Positions 23,224-33,722 of a stretch of 64,000 nucleotides of DNA are shown piece by piece; position 1 is the stretch's first letter; each line of letters opens with the position of its first letter. Made by a program: the position numbers and the translations under genes. Below the pieces are notes generated by a model. The model saw nothing but the letters and a program-made list of their open reading frames with translations. It was not told the origin of the DNA and did no database searches. Origin of the DNA: Stropharia rugosoannulata. Taxonomy: Eukaryota; Basidiomycota; Agaricomycetes; Agaricales; Strophariaceae. Where the stretch lies: contig JANCIK010000009.1 in assembly GCA_028532985.1 (NCBI GenBank), positions 1,798,001 to 1,862,000 of the forward strand, in the 5' to 3' direction.

Positions 23224-25398
23224 CTAGTCCACATCCATACGCCCGCGTCTACGCGCGCCGCGGCCAAGATGGCGTGCCGCAGGAGTGACCAGCGACTCGT
23301 CGCCCTCATCGTCGTCGCCCTCATCATCGTCATCTCCACCGTCACCCTCCTCGTCCGTCTCCCATTCGTCCGACTCGCCGTCATCATCATACACCTCCAC
23401 GTCTTCCTCTGAATCCGAAGGCTCAAAGAACTCGAGCGATTCGAGGTGCGCACGGAGCCACTTTTCCTCCTTCGCGCTCACGCGGTCGTTGTTGCTCATG
23501 AACACGCGCTTGAGCGGGCACCCGCGCTCCGCGCGCGCAGCGACGAGCTCCTTCAGCCGCACTCCGTCCACCTGATTCGTCGTCAGCGTCGTCAACTTCG
23601 GGCAGAACAATTTCGGCAATGTGAATCCTGCCGTGCTGCCGCTGCCGCTACCACTCCCCGATGCTACCGCATTCCCACTTCCACTTCCGCTGGCGCTGGC
23701 GTCCACCCCGGGGGTCAAGGCAATGAGGTCGACGTCGTCGATGTACGGACCCGCAGGCGACGGCTTCGTGCGCGTCGGGTCAATGAGCTTCTCAAACATA
23801 ATGTCATCCTCAACCCCGCTAATCTTCAGGTTGAGGCTCTCCAGCTGCGCGAGCTGGTCGAGGAACAGGTCCTGCGTCGCGACGTCGCACGGCAGGCCCG
23901 AGATCTTCATGTGGTCGATGTGCGCAAGCACGCTCTCAGTGCGGCCCTGCACCGGCCGTAGCAGCGTCCGGACGAACTCGCTATAGTCCTCCTCGTCATA
24001 GTTAAGCAGCAGGCCCGTCGCGTTCGGCAGGTCGAGGTGTTGCACAAGCGCGCACGCGTACTTCACGTCGTGGAACTGTAGCGCAAGCTCTTTTATAGAG
24101 GGGATTGTTAGTGGAGTGGGGCCCCAGCCGCCGTCTTCGCGTTCCGCGTCGAAGGCGACACCGGTGGGAAGAGCGGGGCCAGAGAGGGACAAGTGCAGCG
24201 TGTGTAGGTCTGGAGACTGCTTGACAATCTGCTCAAAGGTGTCGTATGAAGGGCGCACGTCCTTAGCATGGAAGGAGAGCTCGAACTCATGTAGGCCAGA
24301 TAAGAAAGAGGGCACAGCAGCTGCCCAGTCTATATGTACACCCCAGAACACAGCTTCTTTCAACAAGGGCGCGACGCCATGGAACGGCAGGTAACACGTC
24401 TTGTCATCTCCATTGAAAGACTCGTAATCATCGCAGTCTTCAAAATGGTACATCTGGAACGACTGGAGAACAGGCGCAGGAGGCAGCTTGTGCAGACGGG
24501 TCAGCAGCAGTTGCACGTAGCTATAGGTACTCGCTCGGAACTCGAACGCACCCCAGTGCGCAACTTCCGGTTCGAGCAAGTCCAGAATAGAAGATAGATC
24601 CTTCTGAGAAAGGAAACACAGCTCGTCATCCAAAGACCCATCGCCGCAGTCGGGGTCGGAGCAGTGCTCAGAATGCACCGGCTTGAGCTGTTCTTTCCGG
24701 TTTTCAGAATACAGCGGGTGATCAGGGTGGTCTTCCTCGTCAATGTATTCCGGGAATGTGCAGTCTATGGAGATAGATAGCGGTAGACCTTGCGCGCGCG
24801 AGATGTATGTCCGTGCTTTATCAAGATTCGGCCGCTTAACAAAGTCAAGCGTTGTCCATAGCACGTGCGAGTCCAACGCGACAACGCGCCACCGTTTGCA
24901 TACGTGCGATACCAGCACCTGGAACGGCACTCGGACCTCGTCATCGTCATACATGTCGGAGTCGGAGTCCCCAATTGAGAGCATATCCGCGTCGAACGGG
25001 CCCGAGGAAGCACTAGTCACTGAAGACTTGTCTCCTTCGCCGTCTTCCTTGTCGCCGTCTTCTTCGTCCTCTTCATCTTCCTCATCCTCATCTCCAACAA
25101 CACCTGCATCTTCGGACTCATAGCCGTCAAATTCGTCTTCACGCTGCTGTTCGACTCCGACTGAGAATATGTACCCAAGGAGCTCGTCAGGCAGGTCATT
25201 GATAGGACACTTGCCGTCCTTTGGCGGCTCGAATGGATTATTTGTGAGCAGCTGGTTCGTGACGGTGAACATCGCGTCCTTCAAGTCCATGCCAGGGTTA
25301 GTCTTCATTACTGAAGCGAGGGAGGATGTAATTTGGTTTTCCAACTGCTTGTCGTGACGGGCGTTTAGGGATTGAAGCACGCGTAGTTTTGGCGGCAT
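23224..25398 (-). CDS. F-box protein with leucine-rich C-terminal region
   Basis: Single exon, 724 residues, ATG at 25398. The F-box begins at about residue 65: CPINDLPDELLGYIFSVGVE. It is interrupted by an acidic insertion of about 75 residues (VGDEDEEDEEDEEDG) before the second half, VPFQVLVSHVCKRWRVVALD, then HVLWTTLDFV. This layout is common in Agaricomycete F-box genes. The remainder has irregular leucine-rich repeats (PDLHTLHLSLSGPAL, LAQLESLNLKISGVED) and an acidic tail (EEDVEVYDDDGESDEWETDE) ending MDVD. F-box proteins recruit substrates to SCF (Skp1-cullin) ubiquitin ligases; the substrate is unknown. Long minus-strand GA-rich stretches create open frames on the opposite strand that are not genes. 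Confidence 0.88.
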   Translation of the reverse strand: MPPKLRVLQSLNARHDKQLENQITSSLASVMKTNPGMDLKDAMFTVTNQLLTNNPFEPPKDGKCPINDLPDELLGYIFSVGVEQQREDEFDGYESEDAGVVGDEDEEDEEDEEDGDKEDGEGDKSSVTSASSGPFDADMLSIGDSDSDMYDDDEVRVPFQVLVSHVCKRWRVVALDSHVLWTTLDFVKRPNLDKARTYISRAQGLPLSISIDCTFPEYIDEEDHPDHPLYSENRKEQLKPVHSEHCSDPDCGDGSLDDELCFLSQKDLSSILDLLEPEVAHWGAFEFRASTYSYVQLLLTRLHKLPPAPVLQSFQMYHFEDCDDYESFNGDDKTCYLPFHGVAPLLKEAVFWGVHIDWAAAVPSFLSGLHEFELSFHAKDVRPSYDTFEQIVKQSPDLHTLHLSLSGPALPTGVAFDAEREDGGWGPTPLTIPSIKELALQFHDVKYACALVQHLDLPNATGLLLNYDEEDYSEFVRTLLRPVQGRTESVLAHIDHMKISGLPCDVATQDLFLDQLAQLESLNLKISGVEDDIMFEKLIDPTRTKPSPAGPYIDDVDLIALTPGVDASASGSGSGNAVASGSGSGSGSTAGFTLPKLFCPKLTTLTTNQVDGVRLKELVAARAERGCPLKRVFMSNNDRVSAKEEKWLRAHLESLEFFEPSDSEEDVEVYDDDGESDEWETDEEGDGGDDDDEGDDDEGDESLVTPAARHLGRGARRRGRMDVD

Positions 25399-26059
25399 TG
25401 TCGTGCTTGTGTGGGGTATTTTTGAACTGGCTTCTTCTCTATAGGCGCTGCTCTTTTATTAGGGAGGGAACGTGGAGATTGTTAAGGGGAAACGTCGTGG
25501 TCGTCTGAAGGCAAGCCGTGGACGGGCAGTGCTCAGAATCAAAAAGTTACAATCTGCTCGGAAATGAATAATCTTATCGTCACGTGTAGTCCGATCACTG
25601 CTCGTTGTAGTGGCTTGTTTATCATAATCTCCTCCGGACCTTGGAAGCGTTCATGAATCCCTGAGTCTGAAATGAACGCGGAATGTCTATTAACGACTTT
25701 GAGCACAGGAAGACATAGCAGTCGTATAGCAGTCTAATTATGACAATGATGCCATTAATAGGAAAAACCATAAGAACTGATGTACAATTTGGCATGCATA
25801 TACCACAAGGTGCACTTTATCTTTATGATAAGTTGTCAAAGTCAGCAGACCTCCTAGCTTAACCAAAATATAAAATGAAGTGTATAAGACGCCTAATAAA
25901 AACCCTGTTTTAAATTAACTGACATAAATCCCAAAACGATATAAAAAACCTAAAAACCCGGTTGGAAGTAATTAACGACTCTAGCTCGGTCCGGACGTGA
26001 CATGCGCATGATTCCCCCTTCAACGTTCAACGTTCAACTACCATGTAAGCTGCCCTGGT
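25399..26059. other. Intergenic region, promoter of the F-box gene and 3' end of the CorA gene
   Basis: About 660 bases. It is AT-rich between 25730 and 25960 with several poly-A/T-rich words. No open frame or repeat of interest was seen. Confidence 0.45.
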
Positions 26060-28491
26060 TCAATGTCGTATATGCTTTATTTCCCTCTTCTTCGACAAAT
26101 ATGCCCAAAGTTCTTTCAGGTCCATCCAAAGGGCGACAACCACGACCACGACCAGTATTGGCAATGCGATCTTCCAGAAGCTATTGTAGATAATCAGTCA
26201 GTGCAAATTATGCTATGGAGTCATGCCGAATATACGCACAATATGTCTGAGTGTTGTTGAACTGACCAAAAGTGTATGAAATTCATGCCCTGTAATAAAT
26301 TTATTGGTATGAGACTACAGTATAAAAATGAAATTAAAAACCAGTTTACGTACGAAGTAACCAGACAGGAATGACAGAGGCAAGAAAATGATAGTCGTTA
26401 TCGTAAGCCTCCGCCTATGTCGAATTAAATGGTAAGGATTCGGAACTTCATGCGAAAGTGCCCAGCGTACATCACATTGTTCATTTCATACGACTTGGTC
26501 TACATTTCATTATCAGTAACCTGACTCTGAATATATGTACAGAAACTTACATTAAAACTATAGGCGATTAAATTTTCTGCTATGCTTCCAAACATATCCA
26601 AGCTGGTAAGAACGTATTCCATGTGGTCGTAGGCACCCGCCTGGAGTACAAGTCATGAGACGATGGATGTGGTGCAGAACAATAAACTCACCAGGTAGAT
26701 TTTTGACTTGCTGCTCATGAAACCCGTAACTTTGACATCCTTCATAAGCGGATCGGAGGCGTCGACGAGTGCTGCGGCTCTGTCGTCATCATAACGACGC
26801 AGGCCATAAATGAGAGTCCGGATAGGCTCAAGCGTGCGTTTGTGGAGCGTTACATCTCCGGAGAGGATGTGTACTGATTGAAATCGTTAGAAGAAGCTTC
26901 GTAAATTTCTTCTTAAACCTACAGTCTCGGACGGTATTCATTTTCAAACTAAGTAGAACATCCAGCTCGAATTTCTGTATTTTCATATGATACTGGTCTA
27001 TGACTTGAATGGCCTTATCAACGACTAATACGATATCAGTACCAACACGTGTGCCCAAAGTGTAATTTAGCTCACTTAAGTCAATAAGGGCGAAAACGAG
27101 GAGCGATGCATCCGCAGACTTCCTTATCACGGTGTCTCGACTCTTGAGACGGTAAGATATTGGGGTGGTGAAACGCAAGTCCGGGTTGGGACGGATGGTA
27201 ATGACAGTTCCTGTTTGCTCGTTATAAACGGTGCTACTCCATCGAGAATTTTTCTTCAATAGAAAGAGCTTACCGTCTCTGAGCAAGAAGAAAAACATGC
27301 GAGATATGTCTACATTTACTCTCGATCCCTGATGCAAGTGTGAGCCAAAAAAAAAAAATCAAAATAGCCATGTAAAACCTACACGTTTCAAGGCAGAAAC
27401 GATGGCCACTTCTTTCTTGTGCTGCCGCTGTTGACGACGGAACTGAAAAGAATTTATATGAATTACGCCAAGACAGGGCGTTTATGTACGTACAAAGCTT
27501 TCCTTTTCAAAAAACAAGCTGTATTTTGGTGGGTCCTCAATCGGTGCCTTGACGTCGGCTTGGCTAACTGGCAGTAAAGAATTGGGTCCCATTGCTATCA
27601 GCTTTCCAAGGCCGCTACCAAAATTGGAAGTCCGAATGCCATTAGAATCTAGTTTCGTCTGCGTGGGAAGATTAAGATTAGCCATAGGCACAGGAGAGCT
27701 AGTGCGCGGAGAATCAGTCATCTCCCTGGCGGCAATAGTAGACGCGTCGTCAGCTAGCTCATGACATGCAACATTCAGAAATAGGTGCTGTGGATAGTAG
27801 TCTGCTTTCGACCGATTTTGCGAATGGGGTACAATGATCTCCTCCAACGATAAAGGGTGCAAAGCTGGAAGGGTGTAAGTCAAAGATTTCCCTAAATACA
27901 TTAATGGCACGCACAGTATACTTTTGACAGGGCCTTGATGATATCCCAACTAACGCCGCCGATATTTATCCAGCGCACCTTAGCCCAAGGAGCCCGTCCT
28001 TGATCTTCAGCTTGTATGAGGTCAACGAATTCTTTGTTGTTCAAGCGCCGATATGTGTTTCGGACAGCAGAATAGTCAATGACTTCTATTTCACATTCTT
28101 CAATTATGTGTCTGTACGTCGCGTCCGTCGCTGGCCGGTTAGGATCGATGCCTGGCTCGCTTCCGATGGTTCTGGTATTGAGAAGAGTGGTACCTCGGTG
28201 CATCGAAATAACCTTGTGCACCACCCTCCGGAAGCGCTCGCGCGGGTGCTCGTCAGGGATAACAGGCAAGGACAATTTATGGGACAAGAATCTATTGCGC
28301 AAAGACCGCTTCGACAGACTGCTCTTGAGGCTAGCCATATCGAAATGATGCTCATGCTCATGTCCATTGGAGACGAAATGCGGGTGTTGGGCGGTCTGCT
28401 CGTTCCCCGCAGGAGACGCTGCTGCAACCTCTTCCAAGTCTGGTGTCAGCGACCGTCCCTCCGAGTCAGTGAAGCTGTTTTCTCGAGGCAT
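26060..28491 (-). CDS. CorA-family Mg2+ transporter (Alr/Mnr2 type)
   Basis: Multi-exon gene, ATG at 28491 (MPRENSFTDSEGRSL). The cytosolic domain has KVRWINIGGVSWDIIKALSK, HPLSLEEIIVPHSQNRSKAD and a long helix ending DQYHMKIQKFELDVLL. The membrane part is in small exons: YEMNNVMRRLTITTIIFLPL, then SFLSGYF, an intron, then GMNF. This recreates the CorA signature GYFGMNF at the mouth of the pore. The second span (KIALPILVVVVVVALWMDL) lies in the last exon, which ends KREIKHIRH at 26060. Fungal CorA proteins of this layout mediate Mg2+ uptake at the plasma membrane (Alr1) or release from vacuoles (Mnr2). The sequence alone does not decide which. The stop and the last three introns were placed by keeping the reading frame and GT-AG sites. 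Confidence 0.9.
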
Positions 28492-28800
28492 ATTGCGCAA
28501 TAAGAGTTGTTGAGTGATGGAAGGCAAGAGCAAGAGCTAAGGAAGGTCGACATCGCAAAAACCACGCCTACTTCCTCGTGTTGGCATCTCGGTTGCCAAC
28601 AGGATGCAGCGTTGTAATGAAAGTATATTTTTACCGTGAATCCGGCGAAAAATAGATAGGGTATTTTGGGAGCTCTGTATCGCATGAAGAGTATGGCCGA
28701 GTTGAGAAATCTTAAAAATCGGCAGCGCAATGACTGAAGGCGTCGATCTATCAACATAAGAAGGAAAAAATAAGACCTAACAACAAACTAGAATCTCATC
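28492..28800. other. Short intergenic spacer
   Basis: About 310 bases between two minus-strand genes. It presumably carries the CorA promoter and leader and the G-patch gene's 3' UTR. No specific element identified. Confidence 0.45.
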
Positions 28801-30041
28801 TCATCGTGAGTCATCATCTCTTTTCCGCTTCTTTTTCCTCTTCCGTTCCTCGCTTTCTTGTTTGGTGGGCACAGACAATTTTGACTCGCTCGTCGCAATC
28901 ATATCGTCGGATTTCTTCCGTTTTCTTTTCTTCTCCTTATCGTGTTTTGAGAATTTGGATAGTGGCGCCGACTCGTCTTGGGATGACATACGCTCGAGGA
29001 CACCGTCTGGATCCCCTCCTTTGCATAATGCCTTCAATTGCCTTTTCTCTTCCTTCCTTTTTTTCTTAGCTACCCTGGACTCTTCATCGTCGTCAGATCC
29101 CTCTCTCTTTGTATCTTTTGGAGTAGAAGGAGCCCCTTCCGAATGTTTAACCTCTTTTGTTCGTGATTTCTTCTTCTTATGCTCCTTCTCGCACTGTTCT
29201 GCCATTTCTTTCTCTTTCTCCTTCCTCTTTTCTTTCCGCCGCCGCTTTCGCTCTTTCCTCGCGGCCTCCTCATCCTCGCTACTTGACCTTTCCACAGCCT
29301 TTGTGCTTCCCTTTTTGTTTATGTGGTGCGACTTCGACACCTCGAGATCGACCGAGACAACCTCGTGGGCCGTCTTAATTTCAATATGCTCCGAGACGGT
29401 AACACTTTTCGCCTCTGGATTTTGTTTTGCGAGCGCCTCGGAGACCAGTGAAGCTAGTCGCTTTTCCTCTGCAGCGATTGCCTCAGGACCTATGACAGGA
29501 CCCTTGAAGAACCGCGAGTACAGCCCCCGGCGAGCAGCATCGCGTTTGGCGTTCGCCATCAAGGACAGGCGGTGCGTGGATTCATCGGCGGTGGTGGGTG
29601 TAGCAGTACCAGATGAAGCAGGTGTTCCATCGACAGGCCGACGGGTAGATAGGATGCCTGTAGACGTTCTTTTCAATGTGACGCCTGAAGAAGACTGCAA
29701 TGAATGTCAACATCTACGTTATTTCAAACCGGTAGAAAGACTCACCTCAGCCTCAGCCTCACTATCTTCATCATCGCTCAAACATTTCACGACGATTGAT
29801 TTTGCAGCGGCACTGTACAAGCTGGTGCAAAATCAAAGTAAGATAACAGGCGTCATTGGACATAAGAGTAGTAACCCAACTGGTCCCAGAACGGGAATGC
29901 CTCGTCGCGATCTTTGCCAAGTCCGGCGAGATTTTTCTTTTGAGCGACAGCGATAGGCCGAGATATAGCACCTTCGCGGAGTCCTGTGCCTTTACCGCCC
30001 CATCCCTGGGACACTAGATACGAATGACCATCTAAAGGCAT
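28801..30041 (-). CDS. G-patch protein, Tma23/GPATCH4-like, ribosome biogenesis
   Basis: Three exons. The first gives MPLDGHSYLVSQGWGGKGTG, a G-patch at the extreme N-terminus, followed by LREGAISRPIAVAQKKNLAG and AFPFWDHLYSAAAKSI across the intron. Human GPATCH4 and yeast Tma23 begin the same way. Those proteins are nucleolar and linked to ribosomal RNA processing; G-patches activate DEAH helicases. The third exon holds SLMANAKRDAARRGLYSRFF with KGPVIGP, also typical, and then about 200 residues of Lys/Glu/Arg-rich low complexity (RKERKRRRKEKRKEKEKE) ending KKRKRDDDSR, consistent with nucleolar targeting. The complementary strand has a long open frame caused by this composition. Confidence 0.87.
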
Positions 30042-30396
30042 GTCGTAGGACTTGGACTAAAAGGCACTCAGGACCAAGTTGTCACAGAATTTTAGTGTTT
30101 TGCCACACGTGATTGCGCCCTTAAAACTTGGACATATGTGCACAGAAGCTAGTCTCGCAACGTACTATGCATAAAGTAGCAAAGTAACTTGTTAGCTTCA
30201 TAACCACGTATCCAGTCATACCAGCCGTTCTCAGAAGATCAAGAGTGCAACATGAGGCACAACTTTCACATTCCTCATTGTCATCCGTTGAAAAGCAACC
30301 CCATTTCTTCCATAAACCCAATAAAGAACGTCCAGAAACTCAGCACGCAAGCCAAATGCTGTGACGAATATAATATCATGTTCACTGTGACGTGCT
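30042..30396. other. Intergenic spacer between G-patch gene and PHB2
   Basis: About 355 bases. It holds the G-patch gene promoter and the PHB2 3' UTR. No other feature seen. Confidence 0.45.
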
Positions 30397-31701
30397 CTAC
30401 TTTTGTTGTACTTTAAGAAGGTCCTGGGCATCATTGCCAGCAACTGTATTTTACACGTCAGTATACGAACAGAAATTTAAAAAAATAATGCTCACCATTC
30501 AGAAGCAGACTTTGTGAGTCGAGCATAACCTTGTTGTTAGACCCAGAAAGCTGAGCCGCTATGTCACGAGCAGCCTCCAATCGGCGCAGCTCCAAGAATC
30601 CCTTGTTTTTGCGAACGGCTTCGCCGACAAGCTCGGCACTACGAGCCTCTCCTTGGGCGCGGACAATGATGGACTAGAAGAATATATCAGAGCGGGAAGT
30701 GGACGAACAAACGCCTTGAACATACCTGCTTCTCCTGAATGGCTTGGTCCACAAGGTAAGCAGCACGGAGCGCTGTTTGTTGTGCGACCTGCTTAGCTTC
30801 TACGGCATGGGTGAACTCGGTCGAGAAGGCGACGTGGGTAATGGAGACATCGTCGAGGACAAGGTTAAAGCGTGTCGCTCGCTCAGTCAAGTTTTCGCGC
30901 ACAAGCCGGGAAACCTATTCGTGTGGCACAGCATAAGTGGTAGTAGCACGGCATATACTCGAAGAATTGTTTACATGTTCACGCTGAGTGATCAACTGGC
31001 TGGCGTTGAATTGTGCCACAACACTCTTCAGCACCTCGTTTACGATGGAAGGAAGCACACGCTCGTCGTAGTCCTTCCCGAGTTCCCGGTAGATGGTTGG
31101 CAAAGCGTTTGTTGAGGGCCTGGACAAGACACGGCAGGTGATGTTGACCATTTGCAGATCTAGCAATCTCGGTAAGAAGCCCAGTCCATAGTATTTGAAA
31201 AGTATTGACCTTTGGTTCCCGTCAAGCTGGCAATATTCCGAGGCTTTGCCCGGATGTCGAAAACAATGGGGGTCTCGAACCATGGCACCTTGACAGATGT
31301 ACGCCTATGATTGGGGATTGTATGCAGCTGAATTGGTTAAGAGACCTACAACAAGATGCGTCCCTTCGTTATAAACTTCGGGCTTAATACCGTGCAGCCT
31401 GAGAGGCGAAGGAATGAATTGACCACCTCAAATTTCTGCTGGTCATCAACATACCTGCTGTACTTGATAGCGCGGTGACCGCCATCGACTAAAGTGTGGT
31501 TGAACTCAACCAGTCAACGGATATATTTCCAATATGCGCACCATTAAATAAGCTCGCATTGAGCGCAAAACCTCCCGCGACGAGGGCAATTAGCAGGCCG
31601 CTTCCTGCGAACAAGCCTTTTCCACCAGGAGGCATCCTCCCGCCATTTCCGCCAACGGTCTTGAGTTGGTTCGTGAACCTGCGGAATGATTCTTCGTTCA
31701 T
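30397..31701 (-). CDS. PHB2: Prohibitin-2, mitochondrial inner-membrane scaffold
   Basis: Multi-exon, ATG at 31701 ([20 protein letters not shown]). Phb2 assembles with Phb1 into ring complexes in the inner membrane that chaperone respiratory subunits and regulate m-AAA protease. The N-terminal anchor is [20 protein letters not shown]. The PHB domain follows: [75 protein letters not shown] and [19 protein letters not shown]. The C-terminal coiled coil runs [20 protein letters not shown], then [15 protein letters not shown]. The last small exon adds [15 protein letters not shown] and the stop at 30397. The YRELG (30-odd residues after VNITCRV) and [15 protein letters not shown] segments separate it from Phb1. 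It is divergent from the PQ-loop transporter, with 223 bases between start codons. Confidence 0.95.
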
Positions 31702-31924
31702 GGTACGAGTATTTGGGTGGGAGAGGCTTTGGGTCACTGCCAGTGCCAGTGCCGACGACGCGACAGCGGTCACATGTGAAGTCTGTCACCTCTCGGCTGC
31801 CCGGCAGCACCATGCCGGCACAATCGCGATTCGCAAGTTGCCACCAAGTTGCCACTGTATGGACTCTCCTTCACTGACTCGAGTCCCTTGAGAACACATC
31901 ATTGCTGACCTTGCGTACAGCACA

Positions 31925-33167
31925 ATGCTAGGCTCTGAGAATCTCAGTAACATTGTATGTCGACCATTAACCTTTGCGTGGATATCAAGTCGCTTACTAT
32001 ATTGAGCTATTCCTATTCGGTAGCTGGGATGGATTTCAATTGCATGCTGGTACATAATGAAATGTCTAAACATTATGAAAGATGCCTACACTAACTTAAT
32101 CTCGTACTTGCCATGTAGGATCGTTGTTTATTCTCCGCAGCTATATGAGAACTACGCCATCCAATCAGGAGAGGGCTTGAGTGTCCTCTTCGTTGTTATC
32201 TGGATTCTAGGCGATCTTACGAACGTCGTCGGCGCACTACTAGCTGGGCTATTGCCAACCGTTATCATCCTCGGTCTTTATGTGAGCACTATCCCGCTAG
32301 TCGACCTTTTATCCCCAATCCACTAACATAATACAAACTAGTACACCTCGTGTGATTTTATTTTGTTATTCCAGATATATTACTATCGCTATAAGAGGCG
32401 TCGCTTGGAGGCACATGCTCTGCAGGCAGGTGAACTTGACGAAAGTGAACCCCTCTTGTCGAGCCAGGAGGAACACCCTGAGGAGACCGTTACGGCAAAG
32501 ACGATTGTCCTTCGTTATACCGGAGCACTGGCATTTGTAATCTTAGTTGGTGTGGCCGCTTGGTGGATTACGAAGGATGATGACCACCAGCAGAATTTCG
32601 ATGAACCTGCTGGTGAAGGGTCTCGGTGGTGGCTGATCCAGTTCCTTGGATGGTCGAGCGCCACTTTTTTCGTACGTATGCACAGCCTGGGACGCCCTGC
32701 GTCAACTCATTTCATCTCCGCCCACAGCTCGGAGCACGCGTTCCTCAGATATGTGAGCCCAGCTGAGCAGTGTGTTGATTTTCACGTTGTTGACGAGCTC
32801 GACAGTGAAAAACTTCAAGACGCGGTGCGAGGGTCTGTCTCCGGCCCTGTTTTTCTTTTCCATCTTTGGAAATACGACCTACTCCTTGTCGATCCTGGCG
32901 AAAAGCGTCGAAAAGGAGTACCTGATCAAGAATGGAGGCTGGCTGGCAGGTATGCTTCACACATTGTTTGTTTCTCCGAGAGTGACGGGGATCTGTCTTT
33001 AGGGAGCCTTCTGACAGTATTCCTGGATATCTTCGTGAGTAGTCTGAATGTCTGTTGGGAGCACTTGTTCTCATTGGCATGTCAAATCGTCCGCCACGCA
33101 GGTGCTGTGTCAGTTCTCATACTACCGGTACATGCACGAGAACGACGCGCGCATGATCAGTGGGTGA
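31925..33167 (+). CDS. PQ-loop vacuolar/lysosomal amino-acid transporter, Ypq/PQLC2 type
   Basis: At least seven exons. The first is only 30 bases (MLGSENLSNI, 31925-31954). It is followed by LGWISIACW joined to IVVYSPQLYENYAIQSGEGL, the first PQ-loop. The middle has LSVLFVVIWILGDLTNVVGA, typical of Ypq1-3/Rtc2 and PQLC2, which export cationic amino acids from the vacuole or lysosome. A hydrophilic loop contains ESEPLLSSQEE, a dileucine-like sorting signal. The second PQ-loop is ARVPQILKNFKTRCEGLS, assembled across an intron. Later spans include LFFFSIFGNTTYSLSILA and GSLLTVFLDIF. The last exon ends YMHENDARMISG at 33167. Seven spans fit the family. Substrate (Arg/Lys/His) is inferred from the family only. 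Confidence 0.9.
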
Positions 33168-33722
33168 TTTATGCTGCAGAGAGGACATATGGGCGGCATT
33201 GGGACTACTAGTAGATCTAATTTATAGCAAGGAGACTGTAGACTTCTCGAGCCCCATCGTTGGCAGTGTCCCGAGTGGGCTTGTGATGGTCGGGAACTTG
33301 CGCTGCCTTGCGTTTGGGGAATGAGGCCCGAGATGACGGCTTGGGACGAGATTGGAAGACCGAAGTAGACTTTGTCCGACCAAATAATCGCGAAGCGTTG
33401 TGGGCTGGCGCCTCGTTTTTCTCCTCGTGCCCTGGATATTCATTACAAAATCCCACGTTGCACCTAATCCATCAACATTTCCTGGATCCCTTGTCCAGCT
33501 GCGAGAAAGCCATTGGCATGCTTTTTGCCTCGTGCTTGCGCGGAACACAGGCGAGCTCTTTGGGCAGGTACATCTTTATCAGCTAGCGATCGCTCAACGC
33601 CTTATAAGCCAGCGCATGCCCTACCATGCCGCCTTTTGTCCTCGCTTGCCGTCATCGTCCGCTCACGTCTCCTGTCTGCCGCCCGCTATATATTTAAGAC
33701 CTGGCCTCCACTCCCCTCCCCA
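33168..33722. other. Intergenic region, promoter of the second F-box gene
   Basis: About 555 bases between two plus-strand genes. A clear TATA box precedes the F-box gene (separate entry). Open frames on both strands here lack recognisable domains. Confidence 0.45.
33687..33694 (+). promoter_or_regulatory. TATA box of the F-box gene at 33723
   Basis: The word tatatatt followed by taaga starts 36 bases before the ATG, after a pyrimidine-rich tract. This is unusually close to the start codon, implying a very short 5' leader. Confidence 0.45.

Noticed and set aside
28862..29956. 364-codon open frame on the plus strand
   Set aside because: It is antisense to the Lys/Glu-rich G-patch gene. Its Ser/Phe-rich product is what the complement of AAG/GAG runs gives, and it has no domain.
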